DNA from: Sinonovacula constricta
Taxonomy: Eukaryota > Mollusca > Bivalvia > Cardiida > Solecurtidae
NCBI GenBank assembly: GCA_007844125.1
Contig: CM017567.1
Span: 37,298,420-37,362,419, forward strand
Direction of reading: 5' to 3'
Length of the DNA stretch: 64,000 nucleotides
Shown piece by piece: positions 1-13,485 of the stretch. The translations under genes were made by a program, and so were the position numbers. Position 1 is the stretch's first letter. Each line of letters begins with the position of its first letter. The notes below the pieces were generated by a model that searched no databases, had not been told where the DNA came from, and was given only the letters and a program-made list of their open reading frames with translations.

Positions 1-1221
1 CAGAGTTACTCCCCTTGACAATAACTTGCAGTGTTTTTTTCTTAGAAATATTTATTCATATTTCGAAAGGTGTAGAAGTGAAATACCAAAGAAAAGAGTG
101 ATATTTCTGGATTTTTTTTTCTCAACTTTTTATTTTATTTTTGAAAGACCATTTTTAACATTTATATATCACAAGATAATTATTAAATTTTATATTATTC
201 AGAATCCATATTACATAACCTTTCTAAGAATATATAGTTTTACATATCCAAAATTATCAGTGATTTAATGACATAAAGGAAATTTATAGAAAATTCCTGG
301 GGCATGGAAAATGGCTTAGCAGCCAAAGGGCTTAAAGCGGCAGTGTTATTTTGGGCACAATAGTTTCTTTTCTTGAAATTCAAACTCACCAAAACAGCTG
401 AAAATTTTTGTTATTGCCTGCTGTATTATTGACGTTTTAATTGCAAGCTACAATGATTAGTTGCTTCCTTAAAATAACCATGGGCCAAACAGTTGAGATT
501 TCCTGTTATTGCCATATGCATTATTGTCCACATAAAAATTAATACTACATAATCGGATCCCTACTTGCCAGGGCAGCACCAATAATTTACTTATTTTCCT
601 GACATTTTACTCAATGAGCCTTTAAAGATTAACAGAGGTTACTGCAGGCAAATTCCATCCCAGATAGTTTGATGGCAATTTTCAATATTCTGAGCAATTT
701 ATACAAGATTGCCCCAAACACTGACGGGGAAACAGTTTGGACACAATTACCAAGGTCAAAAAAAAGCAATCAAACCATTGAGGTAGTAATAGTCGCTTTC
801 TCAACTTTTTTTGGTTAGCAATTATAGTTCTAAAATTGATTGTAGGAGGATTGGTACAGAAATTCTGAACAGTGCCTACACAAGTTTCAATACATGAATG
901 TAACAATATAATTTAAATTTAAGGCTAATTAGTGTTTGTTGTTACAAAACAATGCAACATCAATTAAAGCCTAAAAACTTAAAATGAGAGAGAGAAAGAG
1001 AGAGAAGAATGCTAACAATAGTTATAAGCAATATCTATCACATTTTTTTTCTCAACTGCTTCAACATTAACAAATGTTTCTTGTTTCCATGTACATAAAT
1101 ATTAGAATAATAATATATATTTCCATTATATAACAATAAATAAAGTATTAAAATGTTCAAAACTTTATCAGGAGCAAAACCTATGCATACTAATGTGCAA
1201 CCACATGACTTACTATGGTCA
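1..1221. other. Non-coding left end (probable intron)
   Basis: AT-rich DNA with no convincing exon, RNA gene or named element. A short GA-rich stretch is seen at 984-1007. The small open frames here have no domain features and no matching splice sites. The continuing polycystin exons were not found. Confidence 0.5.
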
Positions 1222-2369
1222 AAGGTTCTCAGCAACAGACCACCAGTATCTACATGTAATGGGTCTCTCAGAAACAGACCACCAGTATCTACATGTAATG
1301 GGTCTCTCAGAACAGACCACCAGTACCTACATGTAATGGGTCTCTCAGAAACAGACCACCAGTATCTACATGTAATGGGTCTCTCAGAAACAGACCACCA
1401 GTATCTACATGTAAAATGTCTCTCAGAAACAGACCACCAGTATCTACATGTAATGGGTCTCTCAGAAACAGACCATCAGTATCTACATGTAATGGGTCTC
1501 TCAGAAACAGACCACCAGTATCTACATGTAAAATGTCTCTCAGAAACAGACCACCAGTATCTACATGTAATGGGTCTCTCAGAAACAGACCACCAGTACC
1601 TACATGTAATGGGTCTCTCAGAAACAGACCACCAGTATCTACATGTAATGGGTCTCTCAGAAACAGACCACCAGTATCTACATGTAAAATGTCTCTCAGA
1701 AACAGACCACCAGTATCTACATGTAATGGGTCTCTCAGAAACAGACCACCAGTATCTACATGTAATGGGTCTCTCAGAAACAGACCACCAGTATCTACAT
1801 GTAAAAGGTCTCTCAGAAACAGATCACCAGTATCTACATGTAATGGGTCTCTCAGAAACAGACCACCAGTATCTACATGTAATGGGTCTCTCAGAACAGA
1901 TCACCAGTATCTACATGTAAAATGTCTCTCAGAAACAGACCACCACTATCTACATGTAAAACATCGCACAGAAACAGACCACCAGTATCTACATGTAATG
2001 GGTCTCTCAGAAACAGACCACCAGTATCTACATGTAAAATGTCTCTCAGAAACAGACCACCAGTATCTACATGTAAAATGTCTCTCAGAAACAGACCACC
2101 AGTATCTACATGTAAAATGTCTCTCAGAAACAGACCACCAGTATCTACATGTAAAATGTCTCTCAGAAACAGACCACCACTATCTACATGTAAAATGTCT
2201 CTCATAAACAGACCACCAGTATCTACATGTAAAATGACTCTCAGAAACAGACCACCAGTATCTACATGTAAAATGTCTCTCAGAAACAGACCACCAGTAT
2301 CTACATGTAAAACGTATCCAAGAAACAGACCACCAGTATCTACATGTAAGACATCTTTCAGAAACAGAC

Positions 2370-2690
2370 CACCAGTATCTACATGGAAAATGTCTCTCAG
2401 AAACAGACCACCAGTATCTACATGGAAAACGTCTCTCAAAAACAGACCACCAGTATCTACATGGAAAACGTCTCTCAGAAACAGACCACCAGTATCTACA
2501 TGGAAAATGTCTCTCAGAAACAGACCACCAGTATCTCCATGGAAAACGTCTCTCAGAAACAGACCACCAGTATCTACATGTAAAATGTCTCTCAGAAACA
2601 GACCACCAGTATCTACATGGAAAATGTCTCTCAGAAACAGACCACCAGTATCTACATGGAAAACGTCTCTCAGAAACAGACCACAAGTAT
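2370..2690 (+). repeat. Local run of CATGG variant units
   Basis: A cluster of units reads ACATGG instead of ACATGT, mostly followed by AAAACG or AAAATG ends. It is another sub-family confined to one part of the array, which shows that amplification is local. Confidence 0.7.
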
Positions 2691-5389
2691 CTACATGTAA
2701 AATGTCTCTCAGAAACAGACCACCAGTATCTACATGTAATGGGTCTCTCAGAAACAGACCACCAGTATCTACATGTAAAATGACTCTCAGAAACAGATCA
2801 CCAGTATCTACATGTAAAATGTCTCTCAGAAACAGACCACAAGTATCTACATGTAATGGGTCTCTCAGAAACAGACCACCAGTATCTACATGTAATGGGT
2901 CTCTCAGGAACAGACTACCAGTATCTACATGTAATGAGTCTCTCAGAAACAGACCACCAGTATCTACATGTAAAACATCTTTCAGAAACAGACCACCACT
3001 ATCTACATGTAAAATGACTCTCAGAAACAGATCACCAGTATCTACATGTAAAAGGTCTCTCAGAAACAGACCACCAGTATCTACATGTAATGGGTCTCTC
3101 AGAAACAGACCACCAGTATCTACATGTAAAACATCTCTCAGAAACAGACCACCAGTATCTACATGTAAAAGGTCTCTCAGAAACAGACCACCAGTATCTA
3201 CATGTAAAATGTCTCTCAGACCAACAATATCTACATGTAATGGGTCTCTCAGAAACAGACTACCAGTATCTACATGTAATGGGTCTCTCAGAAACAGACT
3301 ACCAGTATCTACATGTAAAACATCTCTCAGAAACAGACCACCACTATCTACATGTAAAATGTCTCTCATAAACAGACCACCAGTATCTACATGCAAAATG
3401 TCTCTCATAAACAGACCACCAGTATCTACATGGAAAACATCTTTCAGAAACAGACCACCAGTATCTACATGTAAAACATCTTTCAGAAACAGACCACCAG
3501 TATCTACATGTAAAATGTCTCTCAGAAACAGACCACCACTATCTACATGTAAAATGTCTCTCAGAAACAGACCACCAGTATCTACATGTAATGAGTCTCT
3601 CAGAAACAGACCACCAGTATCTACATGTAAAATGTCTCTCAGAAACAGACCACCACTATCTACATGTAAAATGTCTCTCATAAACAGACCACCACTATCT
3701 ACATGTAAAATGTCTCTCATAAACAGACCACGAGTATCTACATGTAAAATGTCTCTCAGAAACAGACCACCAGTATCTACATGTAAAACATCTTTCAGAA
3801 ACAGACCACCAGTATCTACATGTAAAATGACTCTCAGAAACAGACCACCACTATCTACATGTAAAATGACTCTCAGAAACAGACCACCAGTATCTACATG
3901 TAATGGGTCTCTCAGAAACAGACGACCAGTATCTACATGTAATGGGTCTCTCAGAAACAGACCACCAGTATCTACATGTAAAACATCTCTTAGAAACAGA
4001 CCACCAGTATCTACATGTAAAACATCTCTCAGAAACAGGCCACCAGTATCTACATGCAATGGGTCTCTCAGAAACAGACCACCAGTATCTACATGTAAAA
4101 CATCTCTCAGAAACAGACCACCAGTATCTACATGTAATGGGTCTCTCAGAAACAGACCACCAGTAGTTACATGTAAAAAGTCTCTCAGAAACACACCACC
4201 AGTATCTACATGTAAAACATCTCTCAGAAACAGACCACCAGTATCTACATGTAATGAGTCTCACAGAAACAGACCACCAGTATCTACATGTAATGGGTCG
4301 CTCAGAAACAGACCACCACTATCTACATGTAATGGGTCTCTCAGAAACAGACCACCAGTATCTACATGTAAAACATCTCTCAGAAACAGACCACCAGTAT
4401 CTACATGTAAAATGTCTCTCAGAAACAGACCACCAGTATCTACATGTAATGGGTCTCTCAGAAACAGACCACCAGTATCTACATGTAATGAGTCTCTCAG
4501 AAACAGACCACCAGTAGTTACATGTAAAAAGTCTCTCAGAAACAGACCACCAGTATCTACATGTAATGAGTCTCTCAGAAACAGACCACCAGTATCTACA
4601 TGTAATGGGTCTCTCAGAAACAGACCACCAGTATCTACATGTAATGGGTCTCTCAGAAACAGACCACCAGTATCTACATGTAATGGGTCTCTCAGAAACA
4701 GACCACCAGTATCTATGTGTAATGGGTCTCTCAGAAACAGACCACCAGTATCTACATGTAATGGGTCTCTCAGAAACAGACGACCAGTATCTACATGTAA
4801 TGGGTCTCTCAGAAACAGACCACCAGTATCTACATGTTAAAGGTCTCTCAGAAACAGACCACCAGTATCTACATGTAATGGGTCTCTCAGAAACAGACCA
4901 CCAGTATCTACATGTAATGGGTCTCTCAGAAACAGACCACCAGTATCTACATGTAAAACATCTCTCAGAAATAGACCACCAGTATTTACATGTAAAAGAT
5001 CTCTCAGAAACAGACCACCAGTATCTACATGTAATAGATCTCTCAGAAACAGACCACCAGTATCTACATGTAATGGGTCTCTCAGAAACAGACCACCAGT
5101 ACCTACATGTAAAATGTCTCTCAGAAACAGACCACCAGTATCTACATGTAAAACATCTCTCAGAAACAGACCACCAGTATCTACATGTAAAACATCTCTC
5201 AGAAACAGACCACCAGTATCTACATGTAAAATGTCTTTCAGAAACAGACCACCAGTATCTACATGTAATGGGTCTCTCAGAAACAGACCACCAGTATCTA
5301 CATGTAATAGGTCTCTCAGAAACAGACCACCAGTATCTACATGTAAAATGTCTCTCAGAAACAGACCACCAGTATCTACATGTAAAAGG

Positions 5390-6900
5390 TCTCTCAGAAA
5401 CAGACCACCAGTATCTACATGTAAAAGGTCTCTCAGAAACAGACCACCAGTAGTTACATGTAATGGGTCTCACAGAAACAGACCACCAGTATCTACATGT
5501 AATAGGTCTCTCAGAAACAGACCACCAGTATCTACATGTAAAACATCTCTCAGAAACAGACCACCAGTATCTACATGTAATGGGTCTCTCAGAAACAAAC
5601 CACCAGTATCTACATGTAATGGGTCTCTCAGAAACAGATCACCAGTATCTACATGTAATAGGTCTCTCAGAACCAGACCACCAGTATCTACATGTAAAAC
5701 ATCTCTCAGAAACAGACCACCAGTATCTACATGTAATGGGTCTCTCAGAAACAGACCACCAGTATCTACATGTAATGGGTCTCTCAGAAACAGACCACCA
5801 GTATCTACATGTAATGGGTCTCTCAGAAACAGACCACCAGTATCTACATGTAAAATGTCTCTCAGAAACAGACCACCAGTATCTACATGTAATGGGTCTC
5901 TCAGAAACAGACCACCAGTATCTACATGTAATGGGTCTCTCAGAAACGGACCACCAGTATCTACATGTAATGGGTCTCTCAGAAATGGACCACCAGTATC
6001 TACATGTAATGGGTCTCTCAGAAAGAGACCACCAGTATCTACATGTAAAACATCTCTCAGAAACAGACCACCAGTATCTACATGTAAAATGTCTCTCAGA
6101 AACAGACCACCAGTATCTACCTGTAATGGGTCTCTCAGAAACAGACCACCAGTATCTACATGTAATAGGTCTCTCAGAAACAGACCACCAGTATCTACAT
6201 GTAATGGGTCTCTCAGAAACAGACGACCAGTATCTACATGTAAAATGTCTCTCAGAAACAGACCACCAGTATCTACATGTAAAATGTCTCTCAGAAACAG
6301 ACCACCAGTATCTACATGTAATGGGTCTCTCAGAAACAGACCACCAGTATCTAAATGTAAAATGTCTCTCAGAAACAGACCACCAGTATCTACATGTAAA
6401 ATGTCTCTCAGAAACAGACCACCAGTATCTAAATGTAAAATGTCTCTCAGAAACAGACCACCAGTATCTACATGTAAAATGTCTCTCAAAAACAGACCAC
6501 CAGTATCTACATGTAATGGGTCTCTCAGAAACAGACCACCAGTATCTACATGTAAAATGTCTCTCAGAAACAGACCACCAGTATCTACATGTAAAATGTC
6601 TCTCAAAAACAGACCACCAGTATCTACATGTAATGGGTCTCTCAGAAACAGACCACCAGTATCTACATGTAAAATGTCTCTCAGAAACAGACCACCAGTA
6701 TCTACATGTAAAATGTCTCTCAGAAACAGACCACCAGTATCTGCATGTAAAATGTCTCTCAGAAACAGACCACCAGTATCTACATGTAATGGGTCTCTCA
6801 GAAACAGACCACCAGTATCTACATGTAAAATGTATCTCAGAAACAGACCACCACTATCTACATGGAAAATGTCTCTCAGAAACAGACCACCAGTATCTAC
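5390..6900 (+). repeat. Higher-order block A within the 39-bp array
   Basis: A run of about 38 units whose order of variants (for example units reading ATAGG, AACA, AACAAACC, then AACCAGACC) is repeated at 7975-9490. The shift is 2589 bp at both ends of the block (5463 to 8052 and 6861 to 9450). A few single-unit gains and losses lie inside. This is an internal segmental duplication of the array. Confidence 0.85.
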
Positions 6901-7974
6901 ATGTAATGGGTCTCTCAGAAACAGACCACCAGTATCTACATGTAATGGGTCTCTCAGAAACAGACCACCAGTATCTACATGTAATGGGTCTCTCAGAAAG
7001 AGACCACCAGTATCTACATGTAATGGGTCTCTCAGAAACAGACCAACAGTATCTACATGTAAAATGTCTGTCAGAAACAGACCACCAGTATCTACATGTA
7101 ATGGGTCTCTCAGAAACAGACCACCAGTATCTACATGTAATGGGTTTCTCAGAAACGGACCACCAGTATCTACATGTAATGGGTCTCTCAGAAACAGACC
7201 ACCAGTATCTACATGTAATGAGTCTCTCAGAAACAGACCACCAGTAGTTACATGTAAAAAGTCTCTCAGAAACAGACCACCAGTATCTACATGTAATGAG
7301 TCTCTCCGAAACAGACCACCAGTATCTACATGTAATGGGTCTCTCAGAAAACAGACCACCAGTATCTACAGTAATGGGTCTCTCAGAAACAGACCACCAG
7401 TATCTACATGTAATGGGTCTCTTCAGAAAACAGACCACCAGTATCTATGGTAATGGGTTCTCTCAGAAACAGACCACCAGTATCTACATGTAAGGTCTCT
7501 CAGAAACAGAACCAGTATCTACATGTAATGGGTCTCTCAGAAACAGACCACCAGTATCTACATGTAAAACATCTCTCAGAAACAGACCACCAGTATTACA
7601 TGTAATGGGTCTCTCAGAAAAACAGACCACCAGTATCTACATGTAAGTCTCTCAGAAACAGACCACCAGTATCTACATGTAATCTCTCAGAAACAGACCA
7701 CCAGTACCTACATGTAAAATGTCTCTCAGAAACAGACCACCAGTATCTACATGTAAAGATCTCTCAGAAACAGACCACCAGTATCTACATGTAATCTCTC
7801 AGAAACAGACCACCAGTATCTACAGTAAAATGTCTCTCAAAACAGACCACCAGTATCTACATGTAATCTCTCAGAAACAGACCACCAGTATCTACATGTA
7901 ATAGGTCTCTCAGAAACAGACCACCAGTATCTACATGTAAATGTCTTCAGAAACAGACCACCAGTATCTACATG

Positions 7975-9490
7975 TAAAGGTCTCTCAGAAAAAGCACCAG
8001 TATCTACATGTAAAAGGTCTCTCAGAAACAGACCACCAGTAGTTACATGTAATGGGTCGCTCAGAAACAGACCACCAGTATCTACACGTAATAGGTCTCT
8101 CAGAAACAGACCACCAGTATCTACATGTAAAACATCTCTCAGAAACAGACCACCAGTATCTACATGTAATGGGTCTCTCAGAAACAAACCACCAGTATCT
8201 ACATGTAATGGGTCTCTCAGAAACAGACCACCAGTATCTACATGTAATAGGTCTCTCAGAACCAGACCACCAGTATCTACATGTAAAACATCTCTCAGAA
8301 ACAGACCACCAGTATCTACATGTAATGGGTCTCTCAGAAACAGACCACCAGTATCTACATGTAATGGGTCTCTCAGAAACAGACCACCAGTATCTACATG
8401 TAATGGGTCTCTCAGAAACAGACCACCAGTATCTACATGTAATGGGTCTCTCAGAAACAGACCACCAGTATCTACATGTAAAATGTCTCTCAGAAACAGA
8501 CCACCAGTATCTACATGTAATGGGTCTCTCAGAAACAGACCACCAGTATCTACATGTAATGGGTCTCTCAGAAACGGACCACCAGTATCTACATGTAATG
8601 GGTCTCTCAGAAATGGACCACCAGTATCTACATGTAATGGGTCTCTCAGAAACAGACCACCAGTATCTACATGTAAAATGTCTCTCAGAAACAGACCACC
8701 AGTATCTACCTGTAATGGGTCTCTCAGAAACAGACCACCAGTATCTACATGTAATAGGTCTCTCAGAAACAGACCACCAGTATCTACATGTAATGGGTCT
8801 CTCAGAAACAGACAACCAGTATATACATGTAAAATGTCTCTCAGAAACAGACCACCAGTATCTACATGTAAAATGTCTCTCAGAAACAGACCACCAGTAT
8901 CTACATGTAATGGGTCTCTCAGAAACAGACCACCAGTATCTAAATGTAAAATGTCTCTCAGAAACAGACCACCAGTATCTACATGTAAAATGTCTCTCAG
9001 AAACAGACCACCAGTATCTAAATGTAAAATGTCTCTCAGAAACAGACCACCAGTATCTACATGTAAAATGTCTCTCAAAAACAGACCACCAGTATCTACA
9101 TGTAATGGGTCTCTCAGAAACAGACCACCAGTATCTACATGTAAAATGTCTCTCAGAAACAGACCACCAGTATCTACATGTAAAATGTCTCTCAAAAACA
9201 GACCACCAGTATCTACATGTAATGGGTCTCTCAGAAACAGACCACCAGTATCTACATGTAAAATGTCTCTCAGAAACAGACCACCAGTATCTACATGTAA
9301 AATGTCTCTCAGAAACAGACCACCAGTATCTGCATGTAAAATGTCTCTCAGAAACAGACCACCAGTATCTACATGTAATGGGTCTCTCAGAAACAGACCA
9401 CCAGTATCTACATGTAAAATGTATCTCAGAAACAGACCACCACTATCTACATGGAAAATGTCTCTCAGAAACAGACCACCAGTATCTACA
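7975..9490 (+). repeat. Higher-order block A' (duplicate of 5390-6900)
   Basis: The same order of variant units as block A, including the rare AAATG, GCATGT, TACCTG and CATGG variants in matching places. It has one extra ATGGG unit near 8400 and lacks one pair of units near 6030. The high similarity indicates a recent unequal exchange or duplication. Confidence 0.85.
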
Positions 9491-9519
9491 TGTAAAATGT
9501 CTCTCAAAAACAGACCACC

Positions 9520-9830
9520 AGTATCTGCATGTAAAATGTCTCTCAGAAACAGACCACCAGTATCTATATGTAAAATGTCTCTCAGAAACAGACCACCAGT
9601 ATCTGCATGTAAAATGTCTCTCAGAAACAGACCACCAGTATCTGCATGTAAAATGTCTCTCAGAAACAGACCACCAGTATCTGCATGTAAAATGTCTCTC
9701 AGAAACAGACCACCAGTATCTGCATGTAAAATGTCTCTCAGAAACAGACCACCAGTATCTGCATGTAAAATGTCTCTCAGAAACAGACCACCAGTATCTG
9801 CATGTAAAATGTCTCTCAGAAACAGACCAC
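9520..9830 (+). repeat. Local run of GCATGT variant units
   Basis: Eight or so nearly identical 39-bp units in a row carry TCTGCATG in place of TCTACATG. The variant is rare elsewhere, so this is a local, recent amplification of one variant. Confidence 0.75.
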
Positions 9831-12800
9831 CAGTATCTACATGTAAAATGTCTCTCAGAAACAGACCACCAGTATCTACATGTAAAAGGTCTCTCAGAAA
9901 CAGACCACCACTATCTACATGTAATGGGTCTCTCAGAAACAGACCACCAGTATCTACCTGTAAAATGTCTCTCAGAAACAGACCACCAGTATCTACATGT
10001 AATGGGTCTCTCAGAAACAGACCACCAGTATCTTCCTGTAAAATGTCTCTCAGAAACAGACCACCAGTATCTAAATGTAAAACGTCTCTCAGACACAGAC
10101 CACCAGTATCTACATGTAATGGGTATCTCAGAAACAGACCACCAGTATCTAAATGTAAAATGTCTCTCAAAAACAGACCACCAGTATCTACATGTAATGG
10201 GTCTCTCAGAAACAGACCACCTCTATCTATATGTAAAATGTCTCTCAGAAACAGACCACCAGTATCTGCATGTAATGGGTCTCTCAGAAACAGACCACCA
10301 GTATCTGCATGTAAAATGTCTCTCAGAAACAGACCACTAGTATCTGCATGTAAAATGTCTCTCAGAAACAGACCACCAGTATCTAAATGTAAAATGTCTC
10401 TCAGAAACAGACCACCAGTATCTGCATGTAAAATGTCTCTCAGAAACAGACCACCAGTACCTACATGTAATGGGTCTCTCAGAAACAGACCACCAGTATC
10501 TACATGTAATGGGTCTCTCAGAACAGACCACCAGTATCTACATGTAATGGGTCTCTCAGAAACAGACCACCAGTATCTACATGTAATGGGTCTCTCAGAA
10601 ACAGACCACCAGTATCTACATGTAAAAGGTCTCTCAGAAACAGACCACCAGTATCTACATGTAATAGGTCTCTCAGAACAGACCACCACTATCTATATGT
10701 AAAGCATCTCTCAGAAACAGACCACCAGTATCTACATGTAAAATGTATCTCAGAAACAGACCACCAGTATCTACATGTAAAAGGTCTCTCAGAAACAGAC
10801 CACCAGTATCTACATGTAATAGGTCTCTCAGAAACAGACCACCACTATCTATATGTAATACATATCTCAGAAACAGACCACCAGTATCTACATGTAAAAT
10901 GTATCTCAGAAACAGACCACCAGTATCTACATGTAATGGGTCTCTCAGAAACAGACCACCAGTATCTACATGTAATGGGTCTCTCAGAAACAGACCACCA
11001 GTATCTACATGTAATAGGTCTCTCAGAAACAGACCACCAGTATCTATGTGTAATGGGTCTCTCAGAAACAGACCACCAGTATCTACATGTAATGGGTCTC
11101 TCAGAAACAGACCACCAGTATCTACATGTAATAGGTCTCTCAGAAACATACCACCAGTATCTACATGTAATAGGTCTCTCAGAAACATACCACCAGTATC
11201 TACATGTAATGGGTCTCTCAGAAACAGACCACCACTATCTACATGTAATGGGTCTCTCAGAAACAGACCACCAGTATCTATGTGTAATGCGTCTCTCAGA
11301 AACAGACCACCAGTATCTACATGTAAAAGGTCTCTCAGAAACAGACCACCAGTATCTACATGTAATGGGTCTCTCAGAAACAGACCACCAGTATCTACAT
11401 GTAATGGGTCTCTCAGAAACAGACCACCACTATCTACATGTAATGGGTCTCTCAGAAACAGACCACCAGTATCTACATGTAAAAGGTCTCTCAGAAACAG
11501 ACCACCAGTATCTACATGTAATGGGTCTCTCAGAAACAGACCATCAGTATTTACATGTAATGGGTCTTCTCAGAAACAGACCACCAGTATCTACATGAAA
11601 ACATATCTCTCAGAAAACAGACCACCAGTATCTACATGTAATGGGTCTCTCAGAAAACAGACCACCAGTATCTACATGTAATGTCTCTCAGAAACAGACC
11701 ACCAGTATCTACATGTAAGTCTTCAGAAAAAGACCACCAGTACCTACATGTAAGGGTCTCTCAGAAACAGACCACCAGTACTACATGTAATGGGTCTCTC
11801 AGAAAAAGACACCAGTATCTACATGTAATGGGTCTCTCAGAAACAGACCACCAGTATCTATATGTAAAAGGTCTCTCAGACAACAGACCACCAGTATCTA
11901 CATGTAAAACGGTCTCTCAGAAAACAGACCACCAGATCTACATGTAAAAATCTCTCAGTAAAGAACAGACCACCAGTATCTACATGTAAAAGGTCTCTCA
12001 GAAACAGACCACCAGTATCTATATGTAATGGGTCTCTCAGAAACAGACCACCAGTATCTACATGTAAAAGGTCTCTCAGAAACAGACCACCAGCATCTAT
12101 ATGTAATGGGTCTCTCAGAAACAGACCACCAGTATCTACATGTAATGGGTCTCTCAGAAACGGACCACCAGTATCTACATGTAATGGGTCTCTCAGAAAC
12201 AGACCACCAGTATCTACATGTAAAAAGTCATTCAGAAACAGACCACCAGTATCTACATGTAAAATGTCTCTCAGAAACAGACCACCAGTATCTACATGTA
12301 ATGGGTCTCTCAGAAACAGACCACCAGTATCTACATGTAAAAAGTCATTCAGAAACAGACCACCAGTATCTACATGTAAAATGTCTCTCAGAAACAGACC
12401 ACCAGTATCTACATGTAAAATGTCTCTCAGAAACAGACCACCAGTATCTACATGTAATGGGTCTCTCAGAAACAGACCACCAGTATCTACATGTAAAATG
12501 TCTCTCAGAAACAGACCACCAGTATTTACATGTAATGGGTCTCTCAGAAACAGACCACCAGTATCTACATGTAATGGGTCTCTCAGAACAGACCACCAGT
12601 ATCTACATGTAATGGGTATCTCAGAAACAGACCACCAGTATCTACATGTAATGGGTCTCTCAGAAACAGACCACCAGTATCTACATGTTATGGGTCTCTC
12701 AGAACAGACCACCAGTATCTACATGTAATGGGTCTCTCAGAACAGACCACCAGTATCTACATGTAATGGGTCTCTCAGAAACAGACCACCAGTATCTACA

Positions 12801-13050
12801 TGTTATGGGTCTCTCAGAAACAGACCACCAGTATCTACATGTAAAATGTCTCTCAGAAACAGACCACCAGTATCTACATGTAATGGGTCTCTCAGAAACA
12901 GACCACCAGTATCTACATGTAATAGGTCTCTCAGAACAGACCACCAGTATCTACATGTAAAATGTATCTCAGAAACAGACCACCAGTATCTACATGTAAA
13001 ATGTATCTCAGAAACAGACCACCAGTATCTACATGTAATAAGTTTCTCAA

Positions 13051-13380
13051 ATATCTACTATTATCACTGCATGTAAAATATTTTACAGAGATAGACCATA
13101 AATATATGCATCTTTAAAGTTTCTCTCAAATAGTTAACAAAATTTCACATGCATTACATTTATCCAAAACAGTCCAGAATTATCTCAAAGTAAGAACTTT
13201 CTTTGAAACAGACCATAAGTTTTTACGTGCATAAAGTTTTTTTAGAAAAAGTTAATAATTATCTATATGTATAAAGTTTCTTTGACACATAACATATTTG
13301 TCTACATGTATAAGTTTCTCATTAACCTACCAAAATTATCTACATTGTTAAATGCATCTCAGAAACAGACCTGTTTTCCC
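13051..13380 (+). repeat. Degenerate right flank of the 39-bp array
   Basis: Beyond the clean units the sequence still shows decayed copies at roughly 35-45 bp spacing, for example TTTGAAACAGACCATAAG, TATCTACATT and CATCTCAGAAACAGACC at about 13352-13368. The left edge of the array shows no such decay. These are probably the oldest units. Confidence 0.7.
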
Positions 13381-13485
13381 CAGAAAATGTCTAAAAACCT
13401 TCCAGAAACTCAGATTTCCCACTGTTTATTCAGATGTTGTGTGTATATTTGTCTAAGTAATTGTCAATTTAATCTCAGTATCTAC

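Larger units (their letters stand above)
1222..13050. repeat. 11.8 kb minisatellite/satellite array, 39-bp unit, about 300 copies
   Basis: The unit is 39 bp; recognisable parts in order are TCTCTCAGAAACAGACCACC, AGTATCTACATGTA and a variable six-base end. Ends seen include ATGGG, AATG, AACA, AAGG, ATAGG and ATGAG types. Because 39 is a multiple of three and most frames lack stops, the array creates false reading frames of up to 972 codons on both strands, repeating 13-residue motifs such as SLRNRPPVSTCNG or LFLRDPLHVDTGG. Units of 38 bp missing one A (CAGAACAG) recur at about 1309, 1891, 10520, 10677, 12587, 12702, 12739 and 12933. Each unit carries the palindrome TACATGTA. If the polycystin-like gene continues to the left, this array lies inside its intron 9. 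Confidence 0.95.

Noticed and set aside
1153..12960. Very long open reading frames on both strands (up to 972 codons) with 13-residue repeats, resembling a silk-, collagen- or antigen-like repeat protein
   Set aside because: The unit is 39 bp, a multiple of three, without stops in most frames, so several frames on both strands are open at once. No signal peptide, unique N- or C-terminal domain or splice context supports any frame, and single-base indels break them without compensation.
1222..13050. CRISPR array
   Set aside because: Units are contiguous 39-mers with small variants and no unique spacers, and the context is eukaryotic introns.
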